Below, piece after piece: positions 16,061 to 27,061 of a stretch of DNA of 64,000 bases. This DNA is from Caldilineaceae bacterium. GTDB lineage: Bacteria > Chloroflexota > Anaerolineae > Caldilineales > Caldilineaceae. Made by a program: the position numbers and the translations under genes. The number at the start of each line of letters is the position of its first letter. Position 1 is the stretch's first letter. The stretch lies in the NCBI GenBank assembly GCA_022821545.1, contig JAJEDJ010000032.1:1-64000 (forward strand), in the 5' to 3' direction. The notes under the pieces were generated by a model, which searched no databases, was not told where the DNA came from, and saw only the letters and a list, made by a program, of their open reading frames with translations.

Positions 16061-17071
16061 CTAAAACCCACCCGCAAAGGTATCGATCATCAGCCTGACG
16101 TCGCCCAGGGGGTAGAGAATCGGGCAGGTGGCGCCGTTGTCCATATACTCGCGCACCTTTTTCTTCACCTCCTCCGGCGTACCGCTGGCGGTGATGCGCG
16201 TGACCAGTTCGTCCGACACCAGAGGCATCGCTTTTCGCACCTGCTCCCTTGTCGCCGGCCAGCCCAGAATCGACTGAATCCGCTCCACAACCTCCGGCTT
16301 GACCCCGCTTGCCTGGGCGATATGTGGCTGCTGGCCCAGATACTGGGTGAGCAGCTCGCGCGCGCCGTCCAGCGCCGTCTGCCGGTCCTCGTGTACTGAG
16401 CAGACGATCAGCTGCGGGCGGTCGATCTCGTCCAGGCTGCGCCCGGCCCGTTTGGCGCCCGCCTCCAGCCGCTCAAGCGCCATCTGATTGTAGTCCGGCG
16501 GCACACAGTAGTTCAACACCGCGCCGTCGGCGATCTCCCCGGTCAGCTCCATCATCTTCGGCCCGGTCGCGCCGATCATCACCGGAACGTTGCGCGGCGC
16601 CTGGCGTCCATGCACGACATCCAACTCGATACCGTTCACTTGGTGAAATTCGCCCTCGAATGTGACATTTTCCATCGCAAGCAGACGCCGCACCACCTCC
16701 ACCGTCTCCCGCATCGCTTTCAACGGTCTGCGGCGGCTGATGCCGACATTTTTGGCAAGCGGGTCCCACCACGCGCCGACGCCGCAGATTACGCGGTCCG
16801 GCGCCAGGTCATCAAGGGTCAGAAAAGTGGCCGCCAGCAGCCCGATGTTGCGCGTCCAGTTGTTGATCACGCCGGACCCGATCCGGATGCGCTCGGTGAC
16901 CGCGGCGAAGGCGGCCATCGGCACGATCGCATCCCGCACCAGCCGGCTTTCCGCCTGCCAGACCGCCTCAAACCCCTTCTCCTCCGCGTAGCGCACGTGC
17001 TCCATCCCCTCACGGATCGAATGTTTATCCTGCAGATAGAGCGCTACGCGCGTGTGCTCTGGCGCGGTCAT
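16061..17071 (-). CDS. LLM-class F420-dependent oxidoreductase (Mer-like)
   Basis: 336 residues of the luciferase-like TIM-barrel fold: [11 protein letters not shown] at the N-terminus, [30 protein letters not shown], then [20 protein letters not shown] and [20 protein letters not shown]. The G-V-G-A-W and I-G-A-T-G-P-K-M motifs are typical of the 5,10-methylenetetrahydromethanopterin reductase-like branch, which uses coenzyme F420. The presence of cofD and an FbiB-like gene on the adjacent divergent strand supports F420 use. It is probably the first gene of the molybdenum hydroxylase operon. Confidence 0.9.
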   Translation of the reverse strand: MTAPEHTRVALYLQDKHSIREGMEHVRYAEEKGFEAVWQAESRLVRDAIVPMAAFAAVTERIRIGSGVINNWTRNIGLLAATFLTLDDLAPDRVICGVGAWWDPLAKNVGISRRRPLKAMRETVEVVRRLLAMENVTFEGEFHQVNGIELDVVHGRQAPRNVPVMIGATGPKMMELTGEIADGAVLNYCVPPDYNQMALERLEAGAKRAGRSLDEIDRPQLIVCSVHEDRQTALDGARELLTQYLGQQPHIAQASGVKPEVVERIQSILGWPATREQVRKAMPLVSDELVTRITASGTPEEVKKKVREYMDNGATCPILYPLGDVRLMIDTFAGGF

Positions 17072-17272
17072 GGAGATTCCTGAAATCGTGCGGTCTGCGT
17101 GCGGCGAATTAAGTAGTGCGCCTCTATGGATCTACCGTCCCCCAGTGGACGCGTCCACCCAAAGATGGGAACTTTCCACCAACCATGCCTGCATTGTACA
17201 CGTGTCACAATCGAGCGTCAAAGACGCCGGAATTCTCGGCGCCTCCTGCCGGCCTCCGCGCCGCCCAACACA

Positions 17273-17301
17273 TTTCTACTGCCACCTGTCCGTGCTATAA
17301 T
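17273..17301 (+). promoter_or_regulatory. Promoter placing transcription start at or near the ATG of the nitroreductase gene
   Basis: A perfect -10 TATAAT (17296-17301) with a weak -35 TTTCTA (17273-17278) 17 bases upstream. The ATG at 17310 begins eight bases after the -10 box, and no ribosome-binding site fits between, so the mRNA is probably leaderless. Confidence 0.6.
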
Positions 17302-17309
17302 GCCGTCCC

Positions 17310-17993
17310 ATGCACAAACAGCGCACCGTGTCAGCGGACCTGAGCGACGACCACCGCGCCCGGCGCCGGTCAGATTGGGCCGCCGGGGGCGACGACGGCT
17401 GGTTCTGGCAGCTTGTCCGCGGGCGCAGGTCTGTCCGCCGCTACCTGCCCGATCCGGTCGAGCGGGGGCTGCTGGAAACGCTGTTGACCGCCGCAGTCTG
17501 GGCGCCTTCAGCCCACAACCGCCAGCCCTGGCGTTTTTGCGTTGTCACCACAGACCCGGTCAAGCAGGCGTTGAGCGACCGCATGGGCGCGCGCTGGCAC
17601 GCAGATCTCAGCGCCGACGGCGTCGACGCCGCCGTCATCGAGCGGCGGGTCCGCATCAGTCATGCCCGCATCACCGGCGCGCCCGCGCTCGTCGCGGCCT
17701 CCCTCTCCCTGGAGGGCATGGATGACTACCCGGACCGGCGCCGCCAGGAGGCTGAATGGCTGATGGCCGTGCAGAGCACCGCCCTGGCCTGCCAGAACCT
17801 GCTCCTGGCAGCCCACCAGTACGGCCTGGCCGCCTGCTGGATGTGCGCGCCCCTCTTCGTGCCCGACCTGGTGCGAGACGTCCTCGACCTGCCGGAAAGC
17901 TGGCATCCGCAGGCGCTGATCACGCTCGGCTACGCCGCCGAAGAAAAGGAGCGGGAGCGCCTGCCGCTGGCCGAACGGGTAACCTGGCGCTGA
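17310..17993 (+). CDS. Nitroreductase-family FMN protein, FbiB C-terminal-domain-like
   Basis: 227 residues. Core motifs: [35 protein letters not shown], and in the C-terminal half [19 protein letters not shown] and [11 protein letters not shown]. This matches flavin reductases related to the C-terminal domain of mycobacterial FbiB, which reduces dehydro-F420-0. The cofD gene begins 40 bases after its stop, so a role in F420 maturation is the best inference. The CofE-type ligase domain present in FbiB is absent here. A stand-alone nitroreductase of other function is the alternative. Confidence 0.8.
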   Translation: MHKQRTVSADLSDDHRARRRSDWAAGGDDGWFWQLVRGRRSVRRYLPDPVERGLLETLLTAAVWAPSAHNRQPWRFCVVTTDPVKQALSDRMGARWHADLSADGVDAAVIERRVRISHARITGAPALVAASLSLEGMDDYPDRRRQEAEWLMAVQSTALACQNLLLAAHQYGLAACWMCAPLFVPDLVRDVLDLPESWHPQALITLGYAAEEKERERLPLAERVTWR

Positions 17994-18033
17994 ACCGCGC
18001 ATCGTTCAATCCACACTTGGAAAAACGTCTCCC

Positions 18034-18993
18034 ATGGCCCCCAAACTGGCGAACTGTTCCCCGGTCGTGGCCCTCGCCGGCGGTGTCGGCGGCGCCAAAT
18101 TCGCGGCCGGTCTGCAGGAAACTCTGCCCCCGGGCGCGCTGACCGTCATCGTCAACACCGGTGACGATTTCGAGCACTGGGGCCTCACCATCTGCCCCGA
18201 TATCGACACCGTCCTCTACGGGCTGGCCGGCGTCAACAACCCCCAGACGGGCTGGGGCCGCGCCGACGAAACCTGGGACGTGCTCGCCGAGATGGAGCGC
18301 CTCGGCGGGGAGGGCTGGTTCCGCCTCGGCGACAAGGACGTGGCCCTCCATCTGCTCCGCAACCAGTGGCTCAAAGCCGGCGTCAATCTGACCGAAGTCA
18401 CCGACCGCCTGCGCCAGGCTCTCGGCGTGCCCTCCCGCGTCCTGCCGATGTGCAACGAGCCGGTGCGCACGCTCGTGCATACCGACGAGGGCGATCTTCC
18501 CTTCCAGGACTATTTCGTGCGCCGCCGCTGCGAACCGACCTTCCGGGGCCTCACCTTTGTCGGCGCCGGCAAAGCGGAGCTCGCCCCCGACGCGGCCGAG
18601 GCGCTCCGGGCCGCGGCACAGATCATCATCTGCCCAAGCAATCCCTATCTGAGCGTCGACCCGATCCTGTCGGTGCCCGGTCTGAGCCAGCTGGTGCGCG
18701 CAAGCGACGCGCCGGTCGTGGCGGTCAGCCCGATCGTCGGCGGCCGGGCGGTCAAGGGGCCGGTAGCCAAGATGATGCGCGAGATGGGCCATCTCAATCA
18801 CCTGCCGCTCACCATCGTCGAGCACTACGCCGGTCTCCTGGACGGGTTCGTCCTCGACCGGCAGGACCGGGCCGAGGAAAGCCGGCTTCCCCTGCCCGCG
18901 CTGACGACCGATACGATCATGACCGACCTGCCCTCCAAACAGCGCCTGGCGGCAGAGGTCCTGCAGTTCAGCCGGTCGCTCATGGGCGGCTGA
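18034..18993 (+). CDS. cofD: 2-phospho-L-lactate transferase (F420 biosynthesis)
   Basis: 319 residues of the CofD/FbiA family: the N-terminal nucleotide/phosphate loop ALAGGVGGAKFAAGLQ, then VNTGDDFEHWGLTICPDIDT (binding of the deazaflavin Fo and metal), GWFRLGDKDVALHLLRNQWL, and IICPSNPYLSVDPIL followed by AVSPIVGGRAVKGP. The enzyme joins the phospholactate-type moiety to Fo in the first committed step of F420 assembly. Length is normal and all motifs are present. It shares a transcript with the upstream nitroreductase gene. F420 would serve the LLM oxidoreductase encoded divergently. Confidence 0.93.
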   Translation: MAPKLANCSPVVALAGGVGGAKFAAGLQETLPPGALTVIVNTGDDFEHWGLTICPDIDTVLYGLAGVNNPQTGWGRADETWDVLAEMERLGGEGWFRLGDKDVALHLLRNQWLKAGVNLTEVTDRLRQALGVPSRVLPMCNEPVRTLVHTDEGDLPFQDYFVRRRCEPTFRGLTFVGAGKAELAPDAAEALRAAAQIIICPSNPYLSVDPILSVPGLSQLVRASDAPVVAVSPIVGGRAVKGPVAKMMREMGHLNHLPLTIVEHYAGLLDGFVLDRQDRAEESRLPLPALTTDTIMTDLPSKQRLAAEVLQFSRSLMGG

Positions 18994-19140
18994 TTTCGTT
19001 TTCTGCAGGTCGATCAACTGTACACCCCCCAAAACGCGACTTTCGCCGATTTGCGGCACCTGATATGATAGTTGCATAGTGCCACACCTGTCCGCTATCT
19101 TTACGGGGTAGCGGAGCGTTTGCTATGTAAGGAGAGTTTT

Positions 19141-20193
19141 GTGCCGATGCGTATAGAATCGAAGTTTGCGCAACCTGTTCGCCATATTGGCTTGAGGGGA
19201 TCGGTCTTGCGTGTTCTGGCGCTGTGTGCGGGCGCGCTGTTTCTGGCCGGCTGCGGACTTTTTCCCGGCGCGGAGGCCACGTCCACGCCGACGCGCCCGA
19301 TGGCGGCAGTTGTCCCCACGTTCACACCCACGCCTGAAGGCGCTATGGCTGCGCAAGAGTCAGGGGGCGGCGCGACAACTCAGCAGGCCGCGCCGGCAGC
19401 GGCGCAGCAGCAGGCTCCACAGCCTACCGATACGCCGGCGCCCACCGATACGCCAGTGCCCACGGTGGCGCGCTTTACGGTCAAGCCTGACCTGACCGCC
19501 GCGAACGTCAACGTGCGGACGGGGCCGAGCACGGGGTTCCCCATCATCGGCACCGTCACAAGAGGGGCGCAGTTCGATATCAGCGGCAGAAACCAGGAGA
19601 ACACATGGTTGCAGTTCTTCTTCAGCGGACAGCCGGGTTGGATTTTCTCCGGCCTGGTCAATGTGGAGAACGCGCAACTGATCACGCTGGCGCAGAACAT
19701 CCCGGCCACGCCTACGCCGGTCCCGGCAACACCTACGCCGGTGCCGCCCACTCCGGTCCCCGCGCCAGTCCATGTAGACCACTGTGCCGGGATTGGCGGC
19801 GATGGCTGCAAATTCTGGCTGCGGGATACTGATCCTGCAGACAACGGTGGAGGGGAATTGAAGCTTCTCATCGGCTTCGTTCATGGGTGGCGTAACGATG
19901 AGGTCCAAGTTCATGGCGGTTACTTTGTTGAATTGCAGAAGGACGGGGTCCAGGTCGCTGGGTTTGATCACAACACGCGCGGCGGGACGTCGATCATCGA
20001 GGGGCCGAAGGGCCGAGTGTACAATTACGACAAGTCCGTTTCCGCAAGCCAGTTGCCGGGTGGGAACGTGGCTGGCAACTACACAATCTGGGTAAAAGAC
20101 GGCAACGGTGAGCGGGACAGCCAGAACTATAACTTCACCCTGCATGGAAACCAGGGTTTAGTGTGGCTGGTATTTGATCAGCGACCGAGATAA
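19141..20193 (+). CDS. SH3b-domain lipoprotein
   Basis: 350 residues from GTG 19141, chosen for the AAGGAGAG at 19129-19136. A basic N-terminus and hydrophobic helix end in a lipobox (LAGCG), so the protein is anchored outside the membrane. A Thr/Pro/Ala/Gln-rich linker follows, then a bacterial SH3 domain (NVNVRTGPSTGFPIIGTVTR, about residues 120-185). A Pro/Thr repeat linker and a C-terminal domain of about 140 residues without recognised family complete it. SH3b domains often bind peptidoglycan or cell-surface polymers. A TATGAT -10 box lies at 19064-19069 and a 7-base inverted repeat (TCCGCTA/TAGCGGA) in the leader. Confidence 0.8.
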   Translation: MPMRIESKFAQPVRHIGLRGSVLRVLALCAGALFLAGCGLFPGAEATSTPTRPMAAVVPTFTPTPEGAMAAQESGGGATTQQAAPAAAQQQAPQPTDTPAPTDTPVPTVARFTVKPDLTAANVNVRTGPSTGFPIIGTVTRGAQFDISGRNQENTWLQFFFSGQPGWIFSGLVNVENAQLITLAQNIPATPTPVPATPTPVPPTPVPAPVHVDHCAGIGGDGCKFWLRDTDPADNGGGELKLLIGFVHGWRNDEVQVHGGYFVELQKDGVQVAGFDHNTRGGTSIIEGPKGRVYNYDKSVSASQLPGGNVAGNYTIWVKDGNGERDSQNYNFTLHGNQGLVWLVFDQRPR

Positions 20194-20205
20194 GGAGGCA
20201 GAACG

Positions 20206-21624
20206 ATTACGACAGAGGTTGCGCGACAGCGGCTGCCCACTTTCACCAAGGCAATCTACGGGCTGGGCGATTGGGGCGCGGCCTCAGCTTCGACGGCCCG
20301 CACGCTTTTCTGGCTCTACTTCACCGTCAGCGTGGTGGGAGTGGACGTGGGCCTGGCGGGTGTTGCCTTCATTATCGGCCGGTTCTGGGACGGTATCAAC
20401 GACCCGCTGGTCGGCATCATCAGCGACCGGTTCCGCAGCCGCTGGGGCCGCCGGCGCCCGTTCATGCTGCTGGGCGCGCTGCCCTTTGGGGTCGGCTTCT
20501 TTCTCATGTTCAGCCCGCCCCCGTTCGAGGGGAATGTGGCGGCGGCCCTCTACTACGCGTTCATCTTCATCCTCTATGACACCGCCTTCACGATCGTCAA
20601 CGCGCCCTACGCAGCTCTCACCGCGGAACTGAGCGAAGATTACGACGAGCGGGCCAGCCTGGCCGGTTGGCGCATGGGGAACTCGATCTTCGTTTCCCTG
20701 TTGACGGCCGGGCTGTTCAAATTGCTGGCAGAGGGTCTTTTCGCAAGCTGGTTCAGCGGGCCGGACGCGTTGCGCAACGGCTACGCGGTGGCCGGCGCGC
20801 TGTGGGGGCTGGTCGTCGTCGCGTCGCCTCTGCTGGTGGTGGCCTTCATACGCGAGCCGGAGCGGGAGCTGCCGAAGGAGGAAGGCCGGCCCGACTTCAT
20901 TCAGATCACCAAAGAGGTGTTCGCCAACCGACCTTTCCGCATCGGCGCCGCGATCTACGTACTGGCGTTCAGCGCGGTCGACATCATCACCGCCGTGTTC
21001 GTCTGGTTCCTGATCTATTACATGCAGCTGAAACCGCCGATCGACAGCCTGGTCCTGGCGGCTGTGCTCGGTGTGGCCTTCCTCTCGATGCCGCTGACGG
21101 TGCGGCTGATGCAGCGGTACGGAAAGAGCCGCACGTACACACGCATGATGATTTTCTGGGCGGTGGTCATGGCTGTCATCAGCCTGTTGCCGCCGGGGAA
21201 TGCTACGCTGATTCTGATCGCGGCAGCCGTTGCCGGCATCGGATACGGCGCGGCCAACGCCACGCCCTGGGCGATCGTGGCCGACATCATCGAAGAGGAC
21301 GAGTGGCACAGCGGTCAGCGCCGCGAGGGGGTCTACTCGGCCTACCTGGTCACTTTCCGCAAGATCACCACCGCCTTCGCGGTCGGATTCATCGTGCCGC
21401 AGGTTCTGGCCGCCACCGGCTTCATCGAGGGCGCGGCCGAGACGCAGCCAGAGGCTGCGGTGCTGGCTCTGCGCATCTTCATGGGCGCGGTGCCGGCCGT
21501 TCTGTTGATTCTGTCGATGTTTGCGGCGGCGCGCTATCCGCTGGACCGGGCCGCGCATGACGAACTGCGGCGCAAGCTGGCTTTGCGGCGGGCGGAAGAG
21601 TCAGCTTCGGGGGCCAGGGGTTAG
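20206..21624 (+). CDS. GPH-type sugar/cation symporter (MFS superfamily), probable ATT start
   Basis: 472 residues if translation starts at ATT 20206, seven bases after GGAGG (20194-20198). The previous gene's stop TAA (20191-20193) is in the same frame. Between it and the first ATG/GTG/TTG (GTG 20332) lie residues the family always has: FTKAIYGLGDWGAASASTAR, then LFWLYFTVSVVG. So the true start is near 20206. The body shows GRFWDGINDPLVGIISDRFR and RWGRRRPFMLLGALPFG, typical of melibiose/glucuronide carriers, and about 12 membrane segments. It imports a glycoside or related solute with a cation. No catabolic partner is adjacent. Confidence 0.88.
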   Translation: MTTEVARQRLPTFTKAIYGLGDWGAASASTARTLFWLYFTVSVVGVDVGLAGVAFIIGRFWDGINDPLVGIISDRFRSRWGRRRPFMLLGALPFGVGFFLMFSPPPFEGNVAAALYYAFIFILYDTAFTIVNAPYAALTAELSEDYDERASLAGWRMGNSIFVSLLTAGLFKLLAEGLFASWFSGPDALRNGYAVAGALWGLVVVASPLLVVAFIREPERELPKEEGRPDFIQITKEVFANRPFRIGAAIYVLAFSAVDIITAVFVWFLIYYMQLKPPIDSLVLAAVLGVAFLSMPLTVRLMQRYGKSRTYTRMMIFWAVVMAVISLLPPGNATLILIAAAVAGIGYGAANATPWAIVADIIEEDEWHSGQRREGVYSAYLVTFRKITTAFAVGFIVPQVLAATGFIEGAAETQPEAAVLALRIFMGAVPAVLLILSMFAAARYPLDRAAHDELRRKLALRRAEESASGARG

Positions 21625-21698
21625 GGAACTGCAGTTTTTGGTCGTCGGTTTCCAGTGAACGGCGAACGGCAGTTGCTGGAAGGATCCAGGCCCTGAAT

Positions 21699-23015
21699 TC
21701 AGGCTTCCGTGCGTTCGATGCGGGCGCCGACGGCGCGCAGTTTTTCATCCACACGCTGGTATCCACGATCGATCTGTTCGATATTGCCGATGATTGTGCG
21801 GCCCTCGGCGCTGAGCGCGGCGAGGACAAGAGCCATGCCGGCGCGGATGTCGGGGCTGCTGACCTCCTGGCCGACGAGCCGGGACGGGCCGACGACGACA
21901 ATGCGGTGGGGGTCGCAGACGATGATCTGCGCGCCCATGGCCACCAGTTTGTCGACGAAATAGAGGCGGCTTTCGAACATTTTCTCGTGAATCAGGACGG
22001 TACCCTGGGCCTGGCTGGCAACGACGACGGCGATGCTCATCACGTCGGGCGGGAAGGCGGGCCAGGGGGCGTCGTCGATTTTGGGGATGGCGCCGCCGAA
22101 GTCGGGGCAGACACGCAGGTCCTGCTCGTCGGGCAGGATGAGTGAATAGCCGGTTAAGGCGGCCTGGGGGTCCTCCTGCAGGCGCATTTGTACGCCCAGC
22201 CGCTGGCAGAAGACCATCTCCAGCATACGCAGATGGTCCGGGGCGACGTTGGCGATGCGCAGCTCCCCGCGGGTGATTGCGCCGAGACCGATGAAGCTGC
22301 CGACCTCCATATAGTCCGGGCCGACGGTGGCGCTGGCGCCGTGCAGCCGCGCCTGGCCGTGGACGTGCAGGGTATTGCTGCCGATGCCTTCAATGGGGCA
22401 GCCCATGGCGACCAGCAGGCGGCACAGTTCCTGCACGTGCGGTTCGCTGGCGGTATTGCGCAGAATGGTCGTGCCCTGGGCCAGGGAGGCGGCCATCACG
22501 GCGTTCTGGGTGGCGGTCACGGATGCTTCGTCCAGCAGGATATCGGCGCCGCGCAGTCTGCCGGGCGCCGTCAGTTCGAAGCGGCCGCTGTTGGGACGGG
22601 CAAAAGAGGCGCCGAGCTGTTCGAAGACCAACAGGTGGGTGTCGATGCGGCGCCGGCCGATATCATCCCCGCCGGCAGCGCCCTGGACCTGGAAGGCGCC
22701 CCGCCGGGCCAGGAGAGGCCCCATCAGGTTCAGCCCGCCGCGGATGCGCCCGAACAGCCGCGCGTCCGGCGCGTGGCCGTGCAGCTTGTCGGCACGCAGC
22801 GTGAGCCGGTTGCCTTCCTTGCGCACGTAGACGCCCAGCCCTTCCAGAATGGTCAACATTGCGGCAATGTCGTCGATCTGCGGGACATTCTCCAGAGTGA
22901 CCGTCTCGTCGGTGAGCAGGGATGCGGCGATGAGGGGGAAGGAGGCGTTCTTGTTGCCGCTGACGTTAACCGTCCCCTCGATGCGGCGGCCGCCCTGGAT
23001 GGCGAATGAGGCCAT
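21699..23015 (-). CDS. murA: UDP-N-acetylglucosamine 1-carboxyvinyltransferase
   Basis: 438 residues covering the whole EPSP-synthase-like fold. The enzyme transfers enolpyruvate from PEP to UDP-GlcNAc, the first committed step of peptidoglycan synthesis. Visible landmarks: [11 protein letters not shown] with the catalytic Lys, [51 protein letters not shown] with the catalytic Asp, and [13 protein letters not shown] with the conserved Arg. The loop Cys (Cys115 in E. coli, P-G-G-C-x-I-G) is replaced by Asp117 here, as in mycobacteria and chlamydiae. That change is known to make MurA insensitive to fosfomycin. It is a single gene, convergent with the upstream transporter. Confidence 0.95.
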   Translation of the reverse strand: MASFAIQGGRRIEGTVNVSGNKNASFPLIAASLLTDETVTLENVPQIDDIAAMLTILEGLGVYVRKEGNRLTLRADKLHGHAPDARLFGRIRGGLNLMGPLLARRGAFQVQGAAGGDDIGRRRIDTHLLVFEQLGASFARPNSGRFELTAPGRLRGADILLDEASVTATQNAVMAASLAQGTTILRNTASEPHVQELCRLLVAMGCPIEGIGSNTLHVHGQARLHGASATVGPDYMEVGSFIGLGAITRGELRIANVAPDHLRMLEMVFCQRLGVQMRLQEDPQAALTGYSLILPDEQDLRVCPDFGGAIPKIDDAPWPAFPPDVMSIAVVVASQAQGTVLIHEKMFESRLYFVDKLVAMGAQIIVCDPHRIVVVGPSRLVGQEVSSPDIRAGMALVLAALSAEGRTIIGNIEQIDRGYQRVDEKLRAVGARIERTEA

Positions 23016-23376
23016 GCTTTCTCCTTTGGTCGTTACACAGTGCAGACGATGTGCCTGCTGATACCCGCGACACCAGGATGGGCCGGCAAGATTGTCGTTG
23101 GAAAAAGCGGAAAAAACACCGCGTGTCGGCCGCCGTTTTCCTGATCCATCCCCCTGCCATGCAGATCACAGGTCAGTCAATTGTAGAACGGTCTACCCTT
23201 CCCGTCTAATCCGTTTACGGAACAGTTTTGGAGGCTTCGTGATCGAAGAAGCAGGCCGCTGCCGTTCGCGTATTTGCGACGAATGTGATAAAATCAGAAG
23301 GCTAAACTGTGATGCAGAAACGCCAATTTGAGGACGGAATCGGGATGGGTTTGCCTGGCCGAACCGGGAAGCGTTT
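23016..23376. other. Intergenic region between divergent murA and a membrane protein gene
   Basis: Both flanking genes are transcribed outward, so their promoters should be here. An extended -10-like TGTGATAAAAT (23284-23294) is oriented towards the gene at 23377. I see no RNA gene, repeat or small coding region with support. Confidence 0.4.
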
Positions 23377-24342
23377 GTGGGTATCATAGACAGTATTTCA
23401 ACCGGCTACCGCTTTGTCAGCCAGCGTCCCGGCCTGCTGCTGTTGCCGCTGCTGCTGGACGCGCTGCTGTGGATTCTGCCCCGTTGGAGCATCAGCCCCC
23501 TGTTGGGTAGGCTGGCCGATTTCTACACGGAACTGGCTGAGGACCCGCAGCTGACGGTGGGAAGTCCGGTTCCTCTGGACCAGATGAGCGAGATACTTGA
23601 ACTGTTCGGCGAGACGAGCAATCTGGCCCAGTTTCTGGTCAACGGCCTGCTCTATCGCGTGCCGAGCCTGCTGGCGACGCTGCCCGGCATAAAGGGAACC
23701 CATCCCAGCGTCGAAGTCGACTCGATCGCCGCGGCCGGCCTGCTGTCACTGCTCTTTAGCCTGGCCGGTCTGCTGATCGGCGCGACCTATATGAATCTGC
23801 TGGCCCAAAATCTACCGATCGGCGAGGCGCAGAAGGAGCTCTCGCTCAACCTGCTGGCGGGCCGCATCGTCCGCCACTGGCTGCGCACGATCGGATTCCT
23901 GGTCTTCTTCGGCCTCGGCCTGATGATGATCTACATTCCCGGGGTGATTGGGGTCACAGTGCTGGCGCTGATCAGCCCGGTGCTGGGCTCGGGGGCGTTG
24001 TTCCTGTTCGTCGGCCTGATTATGGTAATCCTGCTCTATCTCTATTTTGTGACGACGGCACTGGTTCTGGACGATCTGGCGATTGGGAGCGCGGTACGCC
24101 GCAGCATCCACCTGGTGCGGAAAAACTTCTGGCACACTGTCGGGTTTGTTCTGCTGACAACGCTGATTTCTACGGGCATGGCGTTGCTTTTCCGCCAGAT
24201 CACCCAGTGGCATACGTTGGGCGTGGCATTCGCCACGTTGGGGAATACTTTCATCGGCACGGGGCTGGCGATGTCACTGCTTGTCTTTTACCGGACGCGC
24301 ATTCTGGCTATGCAACAGGAAGAATCGGAAAGTTTTGCCTGA
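23377..24342 (+). CDS. Predicted integral membrane protein
   Basis: 321 residues from GTG 23377. Six or so membrane segments: one near residue 20, a pair around 120-145, then a cluster of four between 165 and 300. The segment LVLDDLAIGSAVRRSIHLVR before the last pair resembles DUF-type or glycerophosphodiesterase-associated membrane domains in which long helices alternate with amphipathic ones. No transport or enzyme motif is recognised. It lies upstream of gyrB on the same strand, separated by about 170 bases that include a GC-rich stretch, so co-transcription is possible but not shown. Confidence 0.65.
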   Translation: MGIIDSISTGYRFVSQRPGLLLLPLLLDALLWILPRWSISPLLGRLADFYTELAEDPQLTVGSPVPLDQMSEILELFGETSNLAQFLVNGLLYRVPSLLATLPGIKGTHPSVEVDSIAAAGLLSLLFSLAGLLIGATYMNLLAQNLPIGEAQKELSLNLLAGRIVRHWLRTIGFLVFFGLGLMMIYIPGVIGVTVLALISPVLGSGALFLFVGLIMVILLYLYFVTTALVLDDLAIGSAVRRSIHLVRKNFWHTVGFVLLTTLISTGMALLFRQITQWHTLGVAFATLGNTFIGTGLAMSLLVFYRTRILAMQQEESESFA

Positions 24343-24468
24343 CGCTTTGTCAGCGCGCACAGAGAGTTGCAGAGGGTCCCTGTTCTCCCCAGGCAGACAC
24401 CGGCCTATCCGGCCTGATGACAGGCTCAGAAAGGTTGACCGCAGCCGACGAGGATGTAACGGGGTTGA

Positions 24469-26469
<2,001 letters not shown>

Positions 26470-26489
26470 ACGCGGCGACGACAAACGCA

Positions 26490-26517
26490 AGGCCCGACTG
26501 CATGGTCGGGCCTTTTT
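26490..26517 (+). terminator. Rho-independent terminator of gyrB
   Basis: AGGCCCGAC (26490-26498), loop TGCATG, GTCGGGCCT (26505-26513), then TTTT. A perfect 9-base stem 20 bases after the gyrB stop. Confidence 0.93.
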
Positions 26518-26624
26518 GTATCTGCCGATTTTCAGTTTTTTGTTTCTAGCCTTTTGGTGAACACCAGTGGTTGACGGACAGTGGATGGCAGAGCAGCTAC
26601 TTTCCGTCAGAGAAAGAGAGAGGC

Positions 26625-26963
26625 ATGGCGACGATAGATTTCAAGAAGTATCAGACGGAATCCCGCAAGACATGGAGCCTGGTCCACACCGATCATGCGA
26701 TTGTGTATCCGACGCTGGGGCTTGTGAATGAAGCGGGTGAAGTGGCGGGAAAGATCAAGAAGATTTTTCGTGACAAAGAGGGTGTCATCTCAGATGCCGA
26801 CCGGGCGGCATTGAAGAGCGAGTTGGGAGACGTACTCTGGTACCTGACTCAGATCTGCACGGAGCTGGATCTTGCGCTGGAGGAGGTGGCCGAGCAGAAC
26901 ATCGAGAAGCTTTTCGACCGGTTGGAGCGGGGCGTCATCCGCGGGGAAGGCGATATACGCTGA
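26625..26963 (+). CDS. MazG-like nucleotide pyrophosphohydrolase
   Basis: 112 residues from ATG 26625, with AGAGAGAGG upstream. The helical all-alpha NTP pyrophosphatase core is visible: YPTLGLVNEAGEVAGKIKKI holds the E-x-x-E metal ligands, and LKSELGDVLWYLTQICTELD holds the second E-x-x-D pair. Such small proteins hydrolyse (d)NTPs to monophosphates, often damaged or non-canonical ones. It is a single gene, convergent with rpoD; an inverted repeat (26987-27040) separates them. Confidence 0.88.
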   Translation: MATIDFKKYQTESRKTWSLVHTDHAIVYPTLGLVNEAGEVAGKIKKIFRDKEGVISDADRAALKSELGDVLWYLTQICTELDLALEEVAEQNIEKLFDRLERGVIRGEGDIR

Positions 26964-26986
26964 AGACGAGGAGGGAGGAACACCAG

Positions 26987-27040
26987 GAGTGAGAAGTGAG
27001 AGACTGAGGTCAGTCAGTGCAGTTCTCTCACTTCTCACTC
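26987..27040. repeat. Intergenic inverted repeat between convergent genes
   Basis: GAGTGAGAAGTGAGAGACTG (26987-27006) is the near-perfect reverse complement of 27020-27040, with a short loop. It lacks a T tract. Related arms occur at 53073-53166, 62837-62868 and 14609-14635, so it belongs to a dispersed family. Confidence 0.75.
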
Positions 27041-27061
27041 ATCTTCACTCTCTCCTCGCTG

